A DNA stretch of 64,000 nt, from positions 1 to 64,000 of the forward strand of contig CAKSJY010000002.1 in the NCBI GenBank assembly GCA_934464585.1, in the 5' to 3' direction. This document shows, piece by piece, positions 1 through 9,029 of the stretch. The translations under genes were made by a program, and so were the position numbers. This stretch comes from an uncultured Eubacteriales bacterium (GTDB lineage: Bacteria; Bacillota; Clostridia; Oscillospirales; Acutalibacteraceae). The notes under the pieces were generated by a model that was not told the DNA's origin, did no database searches, and saw nothing but the letters and a program-made list of their open reading frames with translations. Numbering within the stretch: the first letter of the stretch is position 1; each line of letters begins with the position of its first letter.

Positions 1-75
1 GGCAGGGGCAGAAGGATTTGAACCCTCGGCACGCGGTTTTGGAGACCGCTGCTCTACCAACTGAGCTATACCCCT
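1..75 (-). tRNA. tRNA-Trp (anticodon CCA)
   Basis: Read on the minus strand, the sequence folds as a standard cloverleaf. The acceptor arm AGGGGTA pairs with TGCCCCT, followed by a G discriminator. The D arm contains AGCTCAGTTGGTAGAGC, and the T loop carries GGTTCAAATCC. The seven-base anticodon loop CTCCAAA gives anticodon CCA, which reads the Trp codon UGG. The 3' end lies at the window edge: the CC of a CCA tail is encoded at positions 1-2 and the final A would be just outside. No other tRNA is visible nearby, so its neighbours to the left are unknown. Confidence 0.95.
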
Positions 76-145
76 ATAAACTAGTATATATTATACCAGA
101 GGTATGGCTGTATGTCAAGAAATTTTAATATGAAAAAATAGATTA

Positions 146-973
146 TTATATACTATCAATTCCGAACGCTTTGAGTACGATCAATGGGATAATATTTTCC
201 TTTGAATGAATCCTTCTTGATGTATCATCTTCGGTTCGGCCATTATATAGAGATTTTCTTGTAATTGTATTGTCTGAAACATTAAAAATAGCTGAAGACC
301 TTATCTTAGCAATTTCTGCTGCCATAAAGAGCGTAGCAGTTTCCATTTCAATAGAATTACAACCCATACCTATAATTTCATTTAGATGGGCATATTGTGC
401 AAAAATAGTATCTACACTAAATGTATGACCATAATGCTTTTTAATGTCACTTTTTTGTAAAACGTGGTCTGTAATTAGATCAAGATCTTTAAAGATCTGG
501 TGATTTGGGTAAAATTTTTCTCCAAATGTATCATTATCAGAAATACATTTATCTGTTAGATAACGGTTGGTTCCTACTCCGCAAACTGAATATTCGGGTA
601 TAACGATATCCCCAATTTCCATTTTAGAATCTAATGCACCAACAGACCCAATAAATATAATTTCCTTGCATAAAGTACAACCTAAGGCTAAAACAGCATC
701 TAATACCTTACAAGCTCCAACGCCGGTTGATATGTATGTAATTTTAGTATTGTTTACTACTAGGTCATAAACCACATACCCATGTCCTGTAGGACCGGAT
801 ATTTGCTTTATACTTTCTGCATGGTTTTTAAAAATATCAACGTTCCATGTTGGCGCAATAATAACTTTTTCTTGTATAGATTCTTTTGGACACTTGAAAA
901 CAGACTTACATATTGTATCGCGGTATGTTCCGTAATTTTCGTTACCTTCAATAAGATAATCATATATATTCAT
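146..973 (-). CDS. nucleoside phosphorylase family protein
   Basis: This is a PNP/UDP-phosphorylase-fold protein of about 275 residues. Visible family features are a glycine-rich strand (FIGSVGALD) followed by IGDIVIPE, and the late NSIEMETATLF segment, which matches the Met-Glu pair that contacts the ribose in this superfamily. Enzymes of this family split nucleosides with phosphate into a free base and a pentose 1-phosphate. The reading frame opens at 988, but the ATG at 973 has a GGAG nine bases upstream and is the better start. It is clearly different from the DeoD enzyme at 42.7 kb, so this genome has at least two members. The substrate (uridine, purine or a modified nucleoside) cannot be told from the sequence. 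Confidence 0.75.
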   Translation of the reverse strand: MNIYDYLIEGNENYGTYRDTICKSVFKCPKESIQEKVIIAPTWNVDIFKNHAESIKQISGPTGHGYVVYDLVVNNTKITYISTGVGACKVLDAVLALGCTLCKEIIFIGSVGALDSKMEIGDIVIPEYSVCGVGTNRYLTDKCISDNDTFGEKFYPNHQIFKDLDLITDHVLQKSDIKKHYGHTFSVDTIFAQYAHLNEIIGMGCNSIEMETATLFMAAEIAKIRSSAIFNVSDNTITRKSLYNGRTEDDTSRRIHSKENIIPLIVLKAFGIDSI

Positions 974-1115
974 ATTACATCGCTCCATAATTTTAAAATA
1001 CTTTAAAAATTATGGTATATGTTAAAAATTTTGTCAAGCTAAAAATTTCCATAAATCTATTAATATATGATATAATAAAAAATTACATAGACAAAAAGGA
1101 AACGGGGATTAAAAC

Positions 1116-3614
1116 ATGGTAGAGATTTTAAATAAATTTTCAAGTAAAAATAAATATCATAAAAAAGCATTCTTTTATGCTTTAGGACTTTCGTTTTTAA
1201 TGTTTATTCCATTTATTATATATGATAAGGGATACTTTTTGTATTATGGAGATTTTAATGTACAACAAATTCCCTTTTATCAAATGGTTCATGATTCTAT
1301 TAGAAATGGTGAATTCTTTTGGAATTGGAACACAGACTTAGGAGTAAATTTGATAGGTTCATATAGTTTCTATCTTATTACAAGTCCATTTTTTTGGTTG
1401 ACAATTCCGTTTAATAGTGAAATGATTCCATATCTTATGGCACCATTGTTAATGCTTAAATTTGCATGTGCATCACTTACAGCTTTTATTTATATAAAAA
1501 GGTATGTAAAAAATCAGAATGTTGCAGTGCTTGGTGGGATATTGTATGCGTTTTCTGGGTTTTCTATATACAATATATTTTTTAACCATTTCCATGAGGC
1601 TATCGTTATTTTTCCTCTTTTGCTTTGGAGTTTAGATCTTTTTATGTATGATAAAAAGAGGGGTATTTTTGGGATATTGGTTTTTTTGAGCTGTTTTATA
1701 AACTATTATTTTTTTGTTGGACAGGTTGTATTTTTAATAATATACTGGACAATAAAAATGCTATTAAAGCGATATAGATGTTCCTTAAAGGATTTTTTAC
1801 TTTTATTGTTGGAGTCCCTTTTAGGTGTGGCAGCAAGTATGGTTGTCCTTCTTCCGTCAATACTTGCAATAATACAAAACCCACGCTTAGATGAACATAT
1901 TCAAGGCTGGTCAGCAATCTTGTATAATAATGAACAAAGATATTTGCATATAATATCATCATTGTTTTTTCCACCAGATATTCCGGCAAGACCAAATTTT
2001 ACGCCGGACTCTAATTCTAAATGGGCATCTATAGGTGCATGGATACCAATGTTTGGAATGTGTGGGGTAATTGCATTTTTGCAATCAAAAAAAGGCCATT
2101 GGTTAAAACGTCTTATGGTTGTGTTGTTTATATTCGCAATGGTTCCTATATTAAATAGTTCTTTTCAATTATTTAACTCATGCTATTATGCAAGATGGTT
2201 TTATATGGCTACATTAATGATGTCGCTTGCGACGGTACTTTCGCTTGAAAGCTCAAATACAGATTGGACAAGGGCTATTAAGTGGAGTTTGGTTATAACA
2301 TTATCAATAGCATCTACGATAGGCCTTATGCCGCATATTAAAGAAAATGGCGATGATAAAAAGCTTGTGTTTGGTTTAGAGAATAATCCGCTAAGGTTTT
2401 GGGTTTATGTATTAATTGCGGTAGTTTCAATCACAATACTTGTGCTTATATTAAACAACTTTTCGGATAATAAACGGCAGCTTTTCAGATTAATTACAAT
2501 ATTCGTTATGGTTATTTCACTTATCTCATCTATATTTATTATTGGACAAGGGAAAAAGCAATCTTATAGTACTCATGACTATATAATTCCGTATGTTGTA
2601 AATGGGAAAGATAAGATAGATTTACCTGATACTAAGAATTGTCGTGCAGATTTTTATGATTGCATAGATAATCAGGGAATGTTTTGGCAAGTACCGACAA
2701 TACAGGCTTTTCATAGTATTGTTCCAGGATCTATAATGGAATTTTATCCAAGCATAGGAGTTAAAAGGGATGTTGGATCTCGACCCGAAACAAAGGTATA
2801 CGGAATAAGGAGTCTTTTGTCTTGTAGATGGCTTTTTGATTACAAGGGAGACACATACAATTTTTCAAACAATTTTAATGGATCAACAGCAATGCCGGGA
2901 TTTAAGTATTATGATAATCAAAATGGCCACGATATTTGGGAAAATGAATATTATATACCATTTGGATTTTCATATGATTATTATATGACAAGAGATCAAT
3001 TTGAGGGAATTACTGAAGATAACAGACACCTTGCTCTTTTAAAAGCTATTGTTCTTGATGATGACGCATATGCAAAATATAGCGACGTACTTTCACAATA
3101 TAATAATATGAGCTTTGTATCATATACACAAGAGGCATATTTTAGAGATTGTAAAAAGAGAAAAGAGGTAACCTGTTATTACTTTGATCGAGATAATCGT
3201 GGATTTACAGCAAAGGTGGATTTAACTAACGATAAAGATAGGATCATATTTTTTAGTGTACCATATGAAAAAGGCTGGAGTGCCACTGTAAATGGAAAGA
3301 AGGTTGATATAAGTCGTGCCAATATAGGTTTTATGGCTGTAAGAGCTGAGGGTGGATTAGATAATACAATACGTTTTACCTATAAAACTCCGGGGCTTCT
3401 TATAGGTGCGATTATAAGTATAATATCTATTATATTGTTTTTAATATATAGGATACTCATAAATAGGATTTACCCGGAACCTAAGGAAAAAAATAATCGT
3501 TTGGTATATAGTATTTCTGATCAAAGTGGCTATGAAGTAATGTATATAAGTCGACTAAAGCATAGAGCAGATAGGTTTAAGACTTCAGGCCAAGATAATC
3601 AAGATGAAATGTAG
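1116..3614 (+). CDS. YfhO family polytopic membrane protein
   Basis: This 832-residue protein has a short basic cytosolic N-terminus and about a dozen hydrophobic segments up to roughly residue 485. An extracellular domain follows, then a final membrane span near residues 765-785 and a basic tail. The segment FFSVPYEKGWSATVNGKKV, ahead of the last span, is characteristic of the YfhO family. In Bacillus, YfhO acts with the glycosyltransferase CsbB and a small flippase to glycosylate lipoteichoic acid, so a GT-C-like role outside the membrane is plausible. Neither partner is encoded in this window. It converges on the SpoIVFB-like gene with only 2 bp between the stops. A second YfhO protein lies at 37.9 kb. 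Confidence 0.8.
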   Translation: MVEILNKFSSKNKYHKKAFFYALGLSFLMFIPFIIYDKGYFLYYGDFNVQQIPFYQMVHDSIRNGEFFWNWNTDLGVNLIGSYSFYLITSPFFWLTIPFNSEMIPYLMAPLLMLKFACASLTAFIYIKRYVKNQNVAVLGGILYAFSGFSIYNIFFNHFHEAIVIFPLLLWSLDLFMYDKKRGIFGILVFLSCFINYYFFVGQVVFLIIYWTIKMLLKRYRCSLKDFLLLLLESLLGVAASMVVLLPSILAIIQNPRLDEHIQGWSAILYNNEQRYLHIISSLFFPPDIPARPNFTPDSNSKWASIGAWIPMFGMCGVIAFLQSKKGHWLKRLMVVLFIFAMVPILNSSFQLFNSCYYARWFYMATLMMSLATVLSLESSNTDWTRAIKWSLVITLSIASTIGLMPHIKENGDDKKLVFGLENNPLRFWVYVLIAVVSITILVLILNNFSDNKRQLFRLITIFVMVISLISSIFIIGQGKKQSYSTHDYIIPYVVNGKDKIDLPDTKNCRADFYDCIDNQGMFWQVPTIQAFHSIVPGSIMEFYPSIGVKRDVGSRPETKVYGIRSLLSCRWLFDYKGDTYNFSNNFNGSTAMPGFKYYDNQNGHDIWENEYYIPFGFSYDYYMTRDQFEGITEDNRHLALLKAIVLDDDAYAKYSDVLSQYNNMSFVSYTQEAYFRDCKKRKEVTCYYFDRDNRGFTAKVDLTNDKDRIIFFSVPYEKGWSATVNGKKVDISRANIGFMAVRAEGGLDNTIRFTYKTPGLLIGAIISIISIILFLIYRILINRIYPEPKEKNNRLVYSISDQSGYEVMYISRLKHRADRFKTSGQDNQDEM

Positions 3615-3616
3615 TT

Positions 3617-4228
3617 TTAGATAAAACGTCCATTTTTGAAAATAATAACTGCAATAAGATATAGACTTATGAATAGTAGGGAAAAATTATACTTAGATTT
3701 TAGTAGTATAATAAGGCCGACAATCAATAGCGGGAATAGTACCGCAAAAGATATAATTTGTATTATAATTTCAGTTTTTCTTTGAGAAAAGGATTTGGAA
3801 AGTAAGATATAAAGTATCTGCCCGCCATCTAAGGATTCAATTGGTAAAAGATTCATCATTCCTAAAAACAGGTTTTGAAGACTAAAAGTATATAAGTTTT
3901 CTATTTCGATGAAGGAATATGTTAAATAAAATAATACAAAAATGCATATGTTTAAAATAGGGCCTAATGCCAATATAAATACATCTTGTTTATATGAGTG
4001 AGCTGCCCGCTTTGAGTCTACTATAGCGACATCAAATAAATTAAACATAACACTTTCTGGTTTATCGCCAATTAGTATCATTGCAAATAAGTGGCCGATT
4101 TCGTGTATAAGGGCTGCTAACACTCCCCACAATACAGACAGACTTTTATCATATATAATAGTTCCGGTAATTAATGCCACAAACAAAAAGCTTATTCCTA
4201 TTTTACAATTAAATAATTTGAAGCTCAT
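3617..4228 (-). CDS. spoIVFB: M50 family site-2 protease, SpoIVFB-like
   Basis: This 203-residue multi-span membrane protein carries the zinc-binding motif HEIGH at residues 42-46 (in LIHEIGHLFAM). A second conserved patch, NLLPIESLDGGQIL, supplies the Asp ligand typical of M50 proteases. SpoIVFB cuts pro-sigma-K inside the mother-cell membrane around the forespore, and the neighbouring gene encodes a SpoIVFA-like protein, as expected for that system. It overlaps the upstream gene by 20 bp and has only a weak ribosome binding site, which suggests translational coupling. The C-terminal CBS domain seen in some family members is absent. The exact substrate is inferred from family and context. 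Confidence 0.75.
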   Translation of the reverse strand: MSFKLFNCKIGISFLFVALITGTIIYDKSLSVLWGVLAALIHEIGHLFAMILIGDKPESVMFNLFDVAIVDSKRAAHSYKQDVFILALGPILNICIFVLFYLTYSFIEIENLYTFSLQNLFLGMMNLLPIESLDGGQILYILLSKSFSQRKTEIIIQIISFAVLFPLLIVGLIILLKSKYNFSLLFISLYLIAVIIFKNGRFI

Positions 4229-4973
4229 ATGCTCTGTTTAAAAGTGGGGCAGGGTCGTAATTTTTACCTGAGATAATTATTTCTAAATGTAGATGTACTC
4301 CGGTAGAGTCTCCGGTGCTTCCGGCTAATGCGATTACCTGTCCTGTTTTAATTGTATCTGCTGGTTTTACTTTAAGCTCATTGCAGTGGGCATATAATGA
4401 CTTTATGTTGTTGCCGTGATCTATAATAATATATTTTCCGTATGATGGGCATTCTTCAGCTTTTTCAACCTTTCCGCTTAATACAGACCTTATTTCAGAA
4501 TTTTCTTTGCAACCGATGTCTATTCCATAATGGTAGCTACCATCATCCCTTGCTCCAAAGTTTGATGTTAGACTACCACTCTCTACCGGTAACTGAAGTG
4601 CACAGTCCATATAAATTAGATTGTTATCCTTTGAATAACTTTTGAGTGACGGATTATTGTGACTTATTTTTGTTTCCTGTGAAATAAGATTTTGAAAAGA
4701 CTCTATGTATTCGTCTACATTATCTCCTACAATTAATGAATCGTTTATTTTCTCGGTATACCATACCTTAAAATTGTTAAAAAGGTCAGGGGTAAATGTT
4801 TTTGCGGCTATGGCTCCAGCTATAATTAGAGTACAAACGACAATTTGTATAATTAAAAGAAGAGGAGTACCTGTATATCCATTTTCCTTAGGTTGTAGAT
4901 ACTGCTTTTCGTCATCGTTAAGCTTGGAGCTGCTATTATTCATATTTTTACTTTGTTTATTGTATTCATCCAT
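4209..4973 (-). CDS. spoIVFA: M23/LytM-domain membrane protein, SpoIVFA-like
   Basis: The 254-residue protein has a polar N-terminus, one membrane span at about residues 36-58, a linker, and a LytM (M23) domain from about residue 130. The metal-ligand motifs HYGID (H148, D152) and HLHLE are both present, so the peptidase site looks intact. Together with the adjacent M50 protease this fits SpoIVFA, the membrane partner that restrains and stabilises SpoIVFB and is cleaved on signal from the forespore. A SpoIIQ-type function is the main alternative, but the neighbour argues against it. A GGAGG sits about nine bases before the ATG. Confidence 0.72.
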   Translation of the reverse strand: MDEYNKQSKNMNNSSSKLNDDEKQYLQPKENGYTGTPLLLIIQIVVCTLIIAGAIAAKTFTPDLFNNFKVWYTEKINDSLIVGDNVDEYIESFQNLISQETKISHNNPSLKSYSKDNNLIYMDCALQLPVESGSLTSNFGARDDGSYHYGIDIGCKENSEIRSVLSGKVEKAEECPSYGKYIIIDHGNNIKSLYAHCNELKVKPADTIKTGQVIALAGSTGDSTGVHLHLEIIISGKNYDPAPLLNRAYELQII

Positions 4974-5104
4974 GTTATATTACCTCCAATTAATTACTAT
5001 GATACAAGCCTTTGAAAGATACCATTAATTAGAGGAAATTTTAATATTTAGAAGTATTAAAATTTTATATTGTATGATATAATAAAAGATATTAAGGAAG
5101 GAAG

Positions 5105-5956
5105 ATGTTTTTGGAAAAAGAAATTAAGACTGATATATATGATATGTATGATAACGAAATAATTAACCCTAATATTAAGCTCATTGCCAGCGATATGGAT
5201 GGGACTCTTTTAAATAATGATCACTCTTTGCCACCTGACTTTTTTGAAATTTTAAAGAAGATGGAGGAAAGAGGAATGCATTTTGTTGCGGCAAGTGGCA
5301 GACCATATTATACTTTATATGATAATTTCAAACCATACTCAGATAAGCTTTCATATATTTCTGAAAATGGAGCTTGTGTAGTTGAAAGTGGGGTTATTAC
5401 ATATAAAAATACTATATCTAGGGAAAACTTGTGTGAAGTGGTAGATATTTGTGAGGATATAGAAGATATATATGTGGTGTTGTGTGGCTTGAAAGGTGCT
5501 CATATATTAAATTTCCCAGAGATAATAGGTGAAGTTGATAGATACTATTCACATAGGTTTATCGAAAAAGATTTAAGATATGTCGATGATGAAATTTTTA
5601 AGGTTGGTATATGTGATTTAAAAACACCATATGAAAACTCGTATAAAAAGCTATATCCGGCTCTTAAGGATAAATTGAATTTGGTGGTTTCCGGAGCTTA
5701 TTGGATAGATATTATGAATTGTGATATAAACAAAGGCGTTGCACTTGAAAACATTCAAAAGCGATTAAATGTTAAGCCTGAAGAAACGATGGCATTTGGT
5801 GATTTTTATAATGATGCAGAAATGCTTTCGAAGGCAAAATATAGCTTTGTGATGGAAAATGCCAATGAGGATATGAAAATACACGGAAATTATATTGCTA
5901 AACCTAATACGCAGTTTGGTGTGACAGAGGCTATAAAACGATTTGCATTAAAATAG
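5105..5956 (+). CDS. Cof-type HAD-IIB family hydrolase
   Basis: This is a 283-residue HAD phosphatase. Motif I is ASDMDGTLLN, with the nucleophile Asp and general acid Asp. Motif II is the serine in AASGRP. Motif IV is FGDFYNDAEML near the C-terminus, preceded by the Lys-containing KGVALENI. The cap is the larger C2B type inserted between motifs II and III. Such enzymes dephosphorylate sugar phosphates or FMN/PLP-type cofactors in the cytosol; the substrate cannot be predicted. An AAGGAAGG ribosome binding site precedes the ATG. It is followed after 8 bp by the pyrophosphatase-like gene, so the two are probably co-transcribed up to the terminator at 6.33 kb. Confidence 0.85.
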   Translation: MFLEKEIKTDIYDMYDNEIINPNIKLIASDMDGTLLNNDHSLPPDFFEILKKMEERGMHFVAASGRPYYTLYDNFKPYSDKLSYISENGACVVESGVITYKNTISRENLCEVVDICEDIEDIYVVLCGLKGAHILNFPEIIGEVDRYYSHRFIEKDLRYVDDEIFKVGICDLKTPYENSYKKLYPALKDKLNLVVSGAYWIDIMNCDINKGVALENIQKRLNVKPEETMAFGDFYNDAEMLSKAKYSFVMENANEDMKIHGNYIAKPNTQFGVTEAIKRFALK

Positions 5957-5964
5957 GAGAGTAT

Positions 5965-6309
5965 ATGAATAGCGAATTTTGGAATGCAATAGATAGTTTA
6001 GTAAAAGAATCAGAAATAGTAATTGATCGTCCCAAAGGCACAGCACATCCTAAGTATCCCGATCTTATATACAAGGTTGATTATGGATATTTAAAGGGTA
6101 CATCATCTATGGACGGTGAGGGAATAGATGTTTGGTTAGGTTCTTTAGATGAAAAAACTGTTGATGCTATTGTATGTATTGTGGATTTGATAAATCGAGA
6201 TTCTGAGGTTAAATTATTAGTAGGCTGCACAGAGGAAGAAAAGGAAATTGTATATAAAACGCACAATCAAAGTGAGTTTATGAAAGGTATTTTGATTAGA
6301 AGAAAGTAG
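5965..6309 (+). CDS. short inorganic-pyrophosphatase-like protein
   Basis: This 114-residue protein resembles part of family I soluble pyrophosphatase. DRPKGTAHPKYP and KVDYGYLKGT lead into DGEGIDVWLGS, which corresponds to the DGDPLDV metal-binding signature with the second Asp replaced by Glu. Classical family I enzymes are about 170-180 residues long, and the later metal-ligand Asp/Lys segment is not evident. It is therefore either a compact family member or a relative with a changed reaction. It is 8 bp downstream of the HAD phosphatase gene and ends just before a strong terminator. Hydrolysis of pyrophosphate is an inference. Confidence 0.6.
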   Translation: MNSEFWNAIDSLVKESEIVIDRPKGTAHPKYPDLIYKVDYGYLKGTSSMDGEGIDVWLGSLDEKTVDAIVCIVDLINRDSEVKLLVGCTEEEKEIVYKTHNQSEFMKGILIRRK

Positions 6310-6325
6310 ATATATTTAAAAAATA

Positions 6326-6366
6326 AATTCCCGTCAAGAATAGTAGTTTCTTAACGGGAATTTTTT
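6326..6366 (+). terminator. rho-independent terminator after the HAD/pyrophosphatase-like pair
   Basis: AATTCCCGT pairs with ACGGGAATT, with an inner AAGAA/TTCTT extension and a TAGTAG loop. A run of six T follows. It lies 17 bp after the stop of the pyrophosphatase-like gene. Confidence 0.9.
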
Positions 6367-6448
6367 ATGTATTTATTTATAATCCTTTTAGTCTTATGAC
6401 CAAATTGGACATATAGATTAATAAGCTTTGCTTTTTATAGCAGGTATA

Positions 6449-7300
6449 TTATTTAATACCGTGTTGTAGTTTAGCTGCTGTTACAGTGTTTTTAAGAAGC
6501 ATTGTAATAGTCATTGGTCCTACACCACCGGGAACAGGTGTTATATGGGAAACGACATTTTTGCAGGTTTCAAAGTCAACGTCACCGCAAAGTTTACCGT
6601 TTTCATCGTGATTCATTCCAACATCAACAACAACTGCACCCCTTTTAATCATATCTGAAGTAATGAATTTAGGCTTGCCAACTGCAGAGACTAGGATATC
6701 TGCAGTTTTACATATTTCTTTAAGATTTTTAGTTTTACTGTGGCATATAGTTACAGTACCATTTTTATGTAGAAGTAGCATGGACATTGGTTTGCCTACT
6801 ATATTGCTCCTACCGACAACAACACAATTTTTTCCGCAAGGATCGATATGATATGTTTTCAATAGTTCCATAATTCCTGCCGGAGTACAGGGGAGAAAGC
6901 TATATTCACCAAGCATAATCTTTCCGACGTTCTCGCATTGAAAGGCGTCTACATCTTTTAAAGGATTTATCGAGTTTATAACAGCTGATTCATCGATATG
7001 CTTTGGTAGCGGGAGTTGAACAAGAATGCCGTTAATATCTTCTTTCTCGTTTAGGACCTTTATTAGATCAATCAGGCTTTCTTGAGAGGTACTTTCAGAA
7101 AGAGAATATTCTTCGGAGTGAATAGATACTTTTTCACAAGCTTTCTTTTTATTATTGACATATATTCTTGATGCGGGATCTTTTCCAACGATAATTACAG
7201 CAAGTCCTGGGATTATCCCTTTGTTACGCAGTCTGTTAACATCTTTTCTGATATTAATTCTGCTTTTTTCAGCTACAGATTTACCGTCCATAATAGTCAT
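6449..7300 (-). CDS. folD: bifunctional methylenetetrahydrofolate dehydrogenase/cyclohydrolase FolD
   Basis: FolD interconverts 5,10-methylene-THF, methenyl-THF and 10-formyl-THF using NAD(P). Family hallmarks are YVNNKKKAC with the catalytic Lys, QLPLPKHID, the KDVDAF segment, PCTPAGIMELL, the VVGRSNIVGKP dinucleotide-binding loop, and the C-terminal HITPVPGGVGPMT. The protein is 283 residues, full length for the family. The frame opens with a GTG at 7309, but the ATG at 7300 has GAGAGG eight bases upstream and is preferred. It lies 35 bp downstream of lgt on the same strand. Its 3' end has no strong terminator before the convergent one at 6.33 kb. Confidence 0.96.
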   Translation of the reverse strand: MTIMDGKSVAEKSRINIRKDVNRLRNKGIIPGLAVIIVGKDPASRIYVNNKKKACEKVSIHSEEYSLSESTSQESLIDLIKVLNEKEDINGILVQLPLPKHIDESAVINSINPLKDVDAFQCENVGKIMLGEYSFLPCTPAGIMELLKTYHIDPCGKNCVVVGRSNIVGKPMSMLLLHKNGTVTICHSKTKNLKEICKTADILVSAVGKPKFITSDMIKRGAVVVDVGMNHDENGKLCGDVDFETCKNVVSHITPVPGGVGPMTITMLLKNTVTAAKLQHGIK

Positions 7301-7335
7301 AATATACACCTCTCAGTATCATTATATTTTATACA

Positions 7336-9012
7336 TCATTTTTGTTGAGAATTCTCGCTATCCTGTTGAGAATCCTTTTCTTTTTTGTCTATAGTACTTT
7401 TTGAACTTGTTGAGGAAGTCCTTTTAGTAGTCCTTTTCTTGGTAGCTGGCTTTTCGTCAGAAGTCTCTTGAGACTCAGCCTTAGAGGTAGAAACCTTTTT
7501 GGTAGTAGTCCCTTTCTTGGTAGTAGGATTTTCATCAAGGTCTTCTTTAGATTCAGATTTAGTGGAAGAAGCCTTTTTTGTAGTTCTTTTTTTAGTAACA
7601 AGTTTTTCATCAGAGGCTTCTTCAGGATTAGCTTTAGCAGTAGAAGCTTTTTTGGTAGTAGTCTTTTTCTTAGTAGCAGGTTTTTCATCAGAGGCTTCTT
7701 CAGGATTAGCTTTAGCAGTAGAAGCTTTTTTGGTAGTATTCCTTTTCTTGGTAGTAGGCTTTTCATCTGAAGTTTCTTTAGGCTCAGATTTAGTGGAAGA
7801 AGCCTTTTTGGTAGTTCTTTTTTTAGCAACAAGTTTTTCATCAGAGGCTTCTTCAGGATTAGCTTTATTAGCAGAAGTCTTTTTTGTAGTAGGCTTTTTA
7901 TCTGAAGTTTCTTTAGGCTCAGATTTAGTGGAAGAAGCTCTTTTAGTAGTTCTTTTCTTAGTAGCTGGTTTTTCGTTAGAAATCTCTTTAGGAACAGACT
8001 CAGAAATATTTTTAGCAATTTCCTTCTTTACAGCTGACTTTTCATCATTAGTTTCTTTTGACTCTACGTTTGTACTTTCAGGTTTAGATTCAACGGTGGG
8101 TTCATCTTCTAAGAGTTTGTTCTCAATATCAATATTTTCTTGAGATTCTTTCTCTTTTATCTGAATTTCGTTAGATGTGAATTTACTCAACCACTGTCCT
8201 AATTTAGATTCAGGATTTTGCATAGCGTAAAAGTAAATCAGAAGGGCTAAACCAATAATAACGCAGAGAATTGAAATAACTTGAGAAATCGGTAATGAGG
8301 TCATAGGAATTAATAGGCTATCAGATCGTAATTGTTCTATAAAACATCTACCTATACCGTACCATACCATGTACATTAAAAACATCTCCCCATCATATTT
8401 TCTATACTTTTTGCTAAACCAGTTTAAAATGAAAAATCCAATAATACACCATATTGATTCATACAAGAAACAAGGATGGACTGGACCTGATGAGACATAA
8501 GCAGTATTTCTGCTAACCATACCCCAAGGTAGGTTTGTTGGGCCTCCAAAGGCTTCCTGATTAATGAAATTTCCCCATCTACCTATCGACTGTCCGATTA
8601 AAAATGATATAGATGCAACATCCAAACAAGCTAAAACATTAAGCTTTTTATGTTTGGCCATTAGGCCGCCGCCTAAAAGTCCGCATATTATACCACCATA
8701 TATGGCAAGTCCTCCTTCATGTAAATAAAAGACGCTAATTGGATTTTTTATATATGTGTCGCCGGGATAAAATAGTACATAAAAAAGTCTTGCGCCAATT
8801 ATACCGGCTATTAAACCGACTATTACACAATCAATAAACTTATCTTGGTCAATTTTGAAGCGTTTAACATTTAAAATAGCATATAAAAACGAAACTAAGA
8901 ATGCTATTGAAATAATAATTCCGTACCAATATATATTAAAATTACCAATACTAAAGGCGACAGGGTTAATGTTAAAACCAAGATTAAGCTTTGGAAATTC
9001 TACGAAATACAT
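7336..9012 (-). CDS. lgt: prolipoprotein diacylglyceryl transferase Lgt with lysine-rich repeat tail
   Basis: Lgt moves a diacylglyceryl group from phosphatidylglycerol to the lipobox Cys of prelipoproteins. Residues 1 to about 265 form a full-length, seven-span Lgt core. It contains LHEGGLAIYGG, the signature GRWGNFINQEAFGG (starting near residue 144), VHPCFLYES and GIGRCFIEQLR. An acidic linker and then roughly 230 residues of Lys/Thr/Ser/Ala/Glu-rich repeats follow, bringing the protein to 558 residues, about twice the normal length. The tail resembles histone H1 or AlgP-like C-terminal domains and, by the usual Lgt topology, should be cytosolic. The frame is unbroken through the repeats, so the fusion looks genuine. 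Confidence 0.92.
   Translation of the reverse strand: MYFVEFPKLNLGFNINPVAFSIGNFNIYWYGIIISIAFLVSFLYAILNVKRFKIDQDKFIDCVIVGLIAGIIGARLFYVLFYPGDTYIKNPISVFYLHEGGLAIYGGIICGLLGGGLMAKHKKLNVLACLDVASISFLIGQSIGRWGNFINQEAFGGPTNLPWGMVSRNTAYVSSGPVHPCFLYESIWCIIGFFILNWFSKKYRKYDGEMFLMYMVWYGIGRCFIEQLRSDSLLIPMTSLPISQVISILCVIIGLALLIYFYAMQNPESKLGQWLSKFTSNEIQIKEKESQENIDIENKLLEDEPTVESKPESTNVESKETNDEKSAVKKEIAKNISESVPKEISNEKPATKKRTTKRASSTKSEPKETSDKKPTTKKTSANKANPEEASDEKLVAKKRTTKKASSTKSEPKETSDEKPTTKKRNTTKKASTAKANPEEASDEKPATKKKTTTKKASTAKANPEEASDEKLVTKKRTTKKASSTKSESKEDLDENPTTKKGTTTKKVSTSKAESQETSDEKPATKKRTTKRTSSTSSKSTIDKKEKDSQQDSENSQQK
7400..8020 (-). repeat. degenerate in-frame tandem repeats encoding the Lgt tail
   Basis: About eight units of 25-27 codons are visible. 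Each follows the pattern acidic patch, EKP-(A/T)-TKK, TTKKAS, then TKSEPKE or AKANPEE. The two most alike DNA copies begin at 7603 and 7681, a 78-bp period equal to 26 codons, and are nearly identical over about 58 bp. The other copies differ mainly by substitutions and by 1-2 codon changes. The reading frame is kept throughout, which argues for selection on the protein. Such a repeat should be prone to copy-number change. Confidence 0.9.
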
Positions 9013-9029
9013 TTTATTTCTCCTAAAAT

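Noticed and set aside
3600..4228. Frameshift joining the M23 and M50 proteins into one gene
   Set aside because: The 20-bp overlap has proper stop and start codons and matches the normal two-gene SpoIVFA/FB layout.
7389..8143. Long open frames of 209 residues (minus) and 214 residues (plus) over the Lgt tail
   Set aside because: They are shadows of the Lys-rich repeat; the products are low-complexity Leu/Lys or Phe/Ser/Val strings, and neither has a ribosome binding site.
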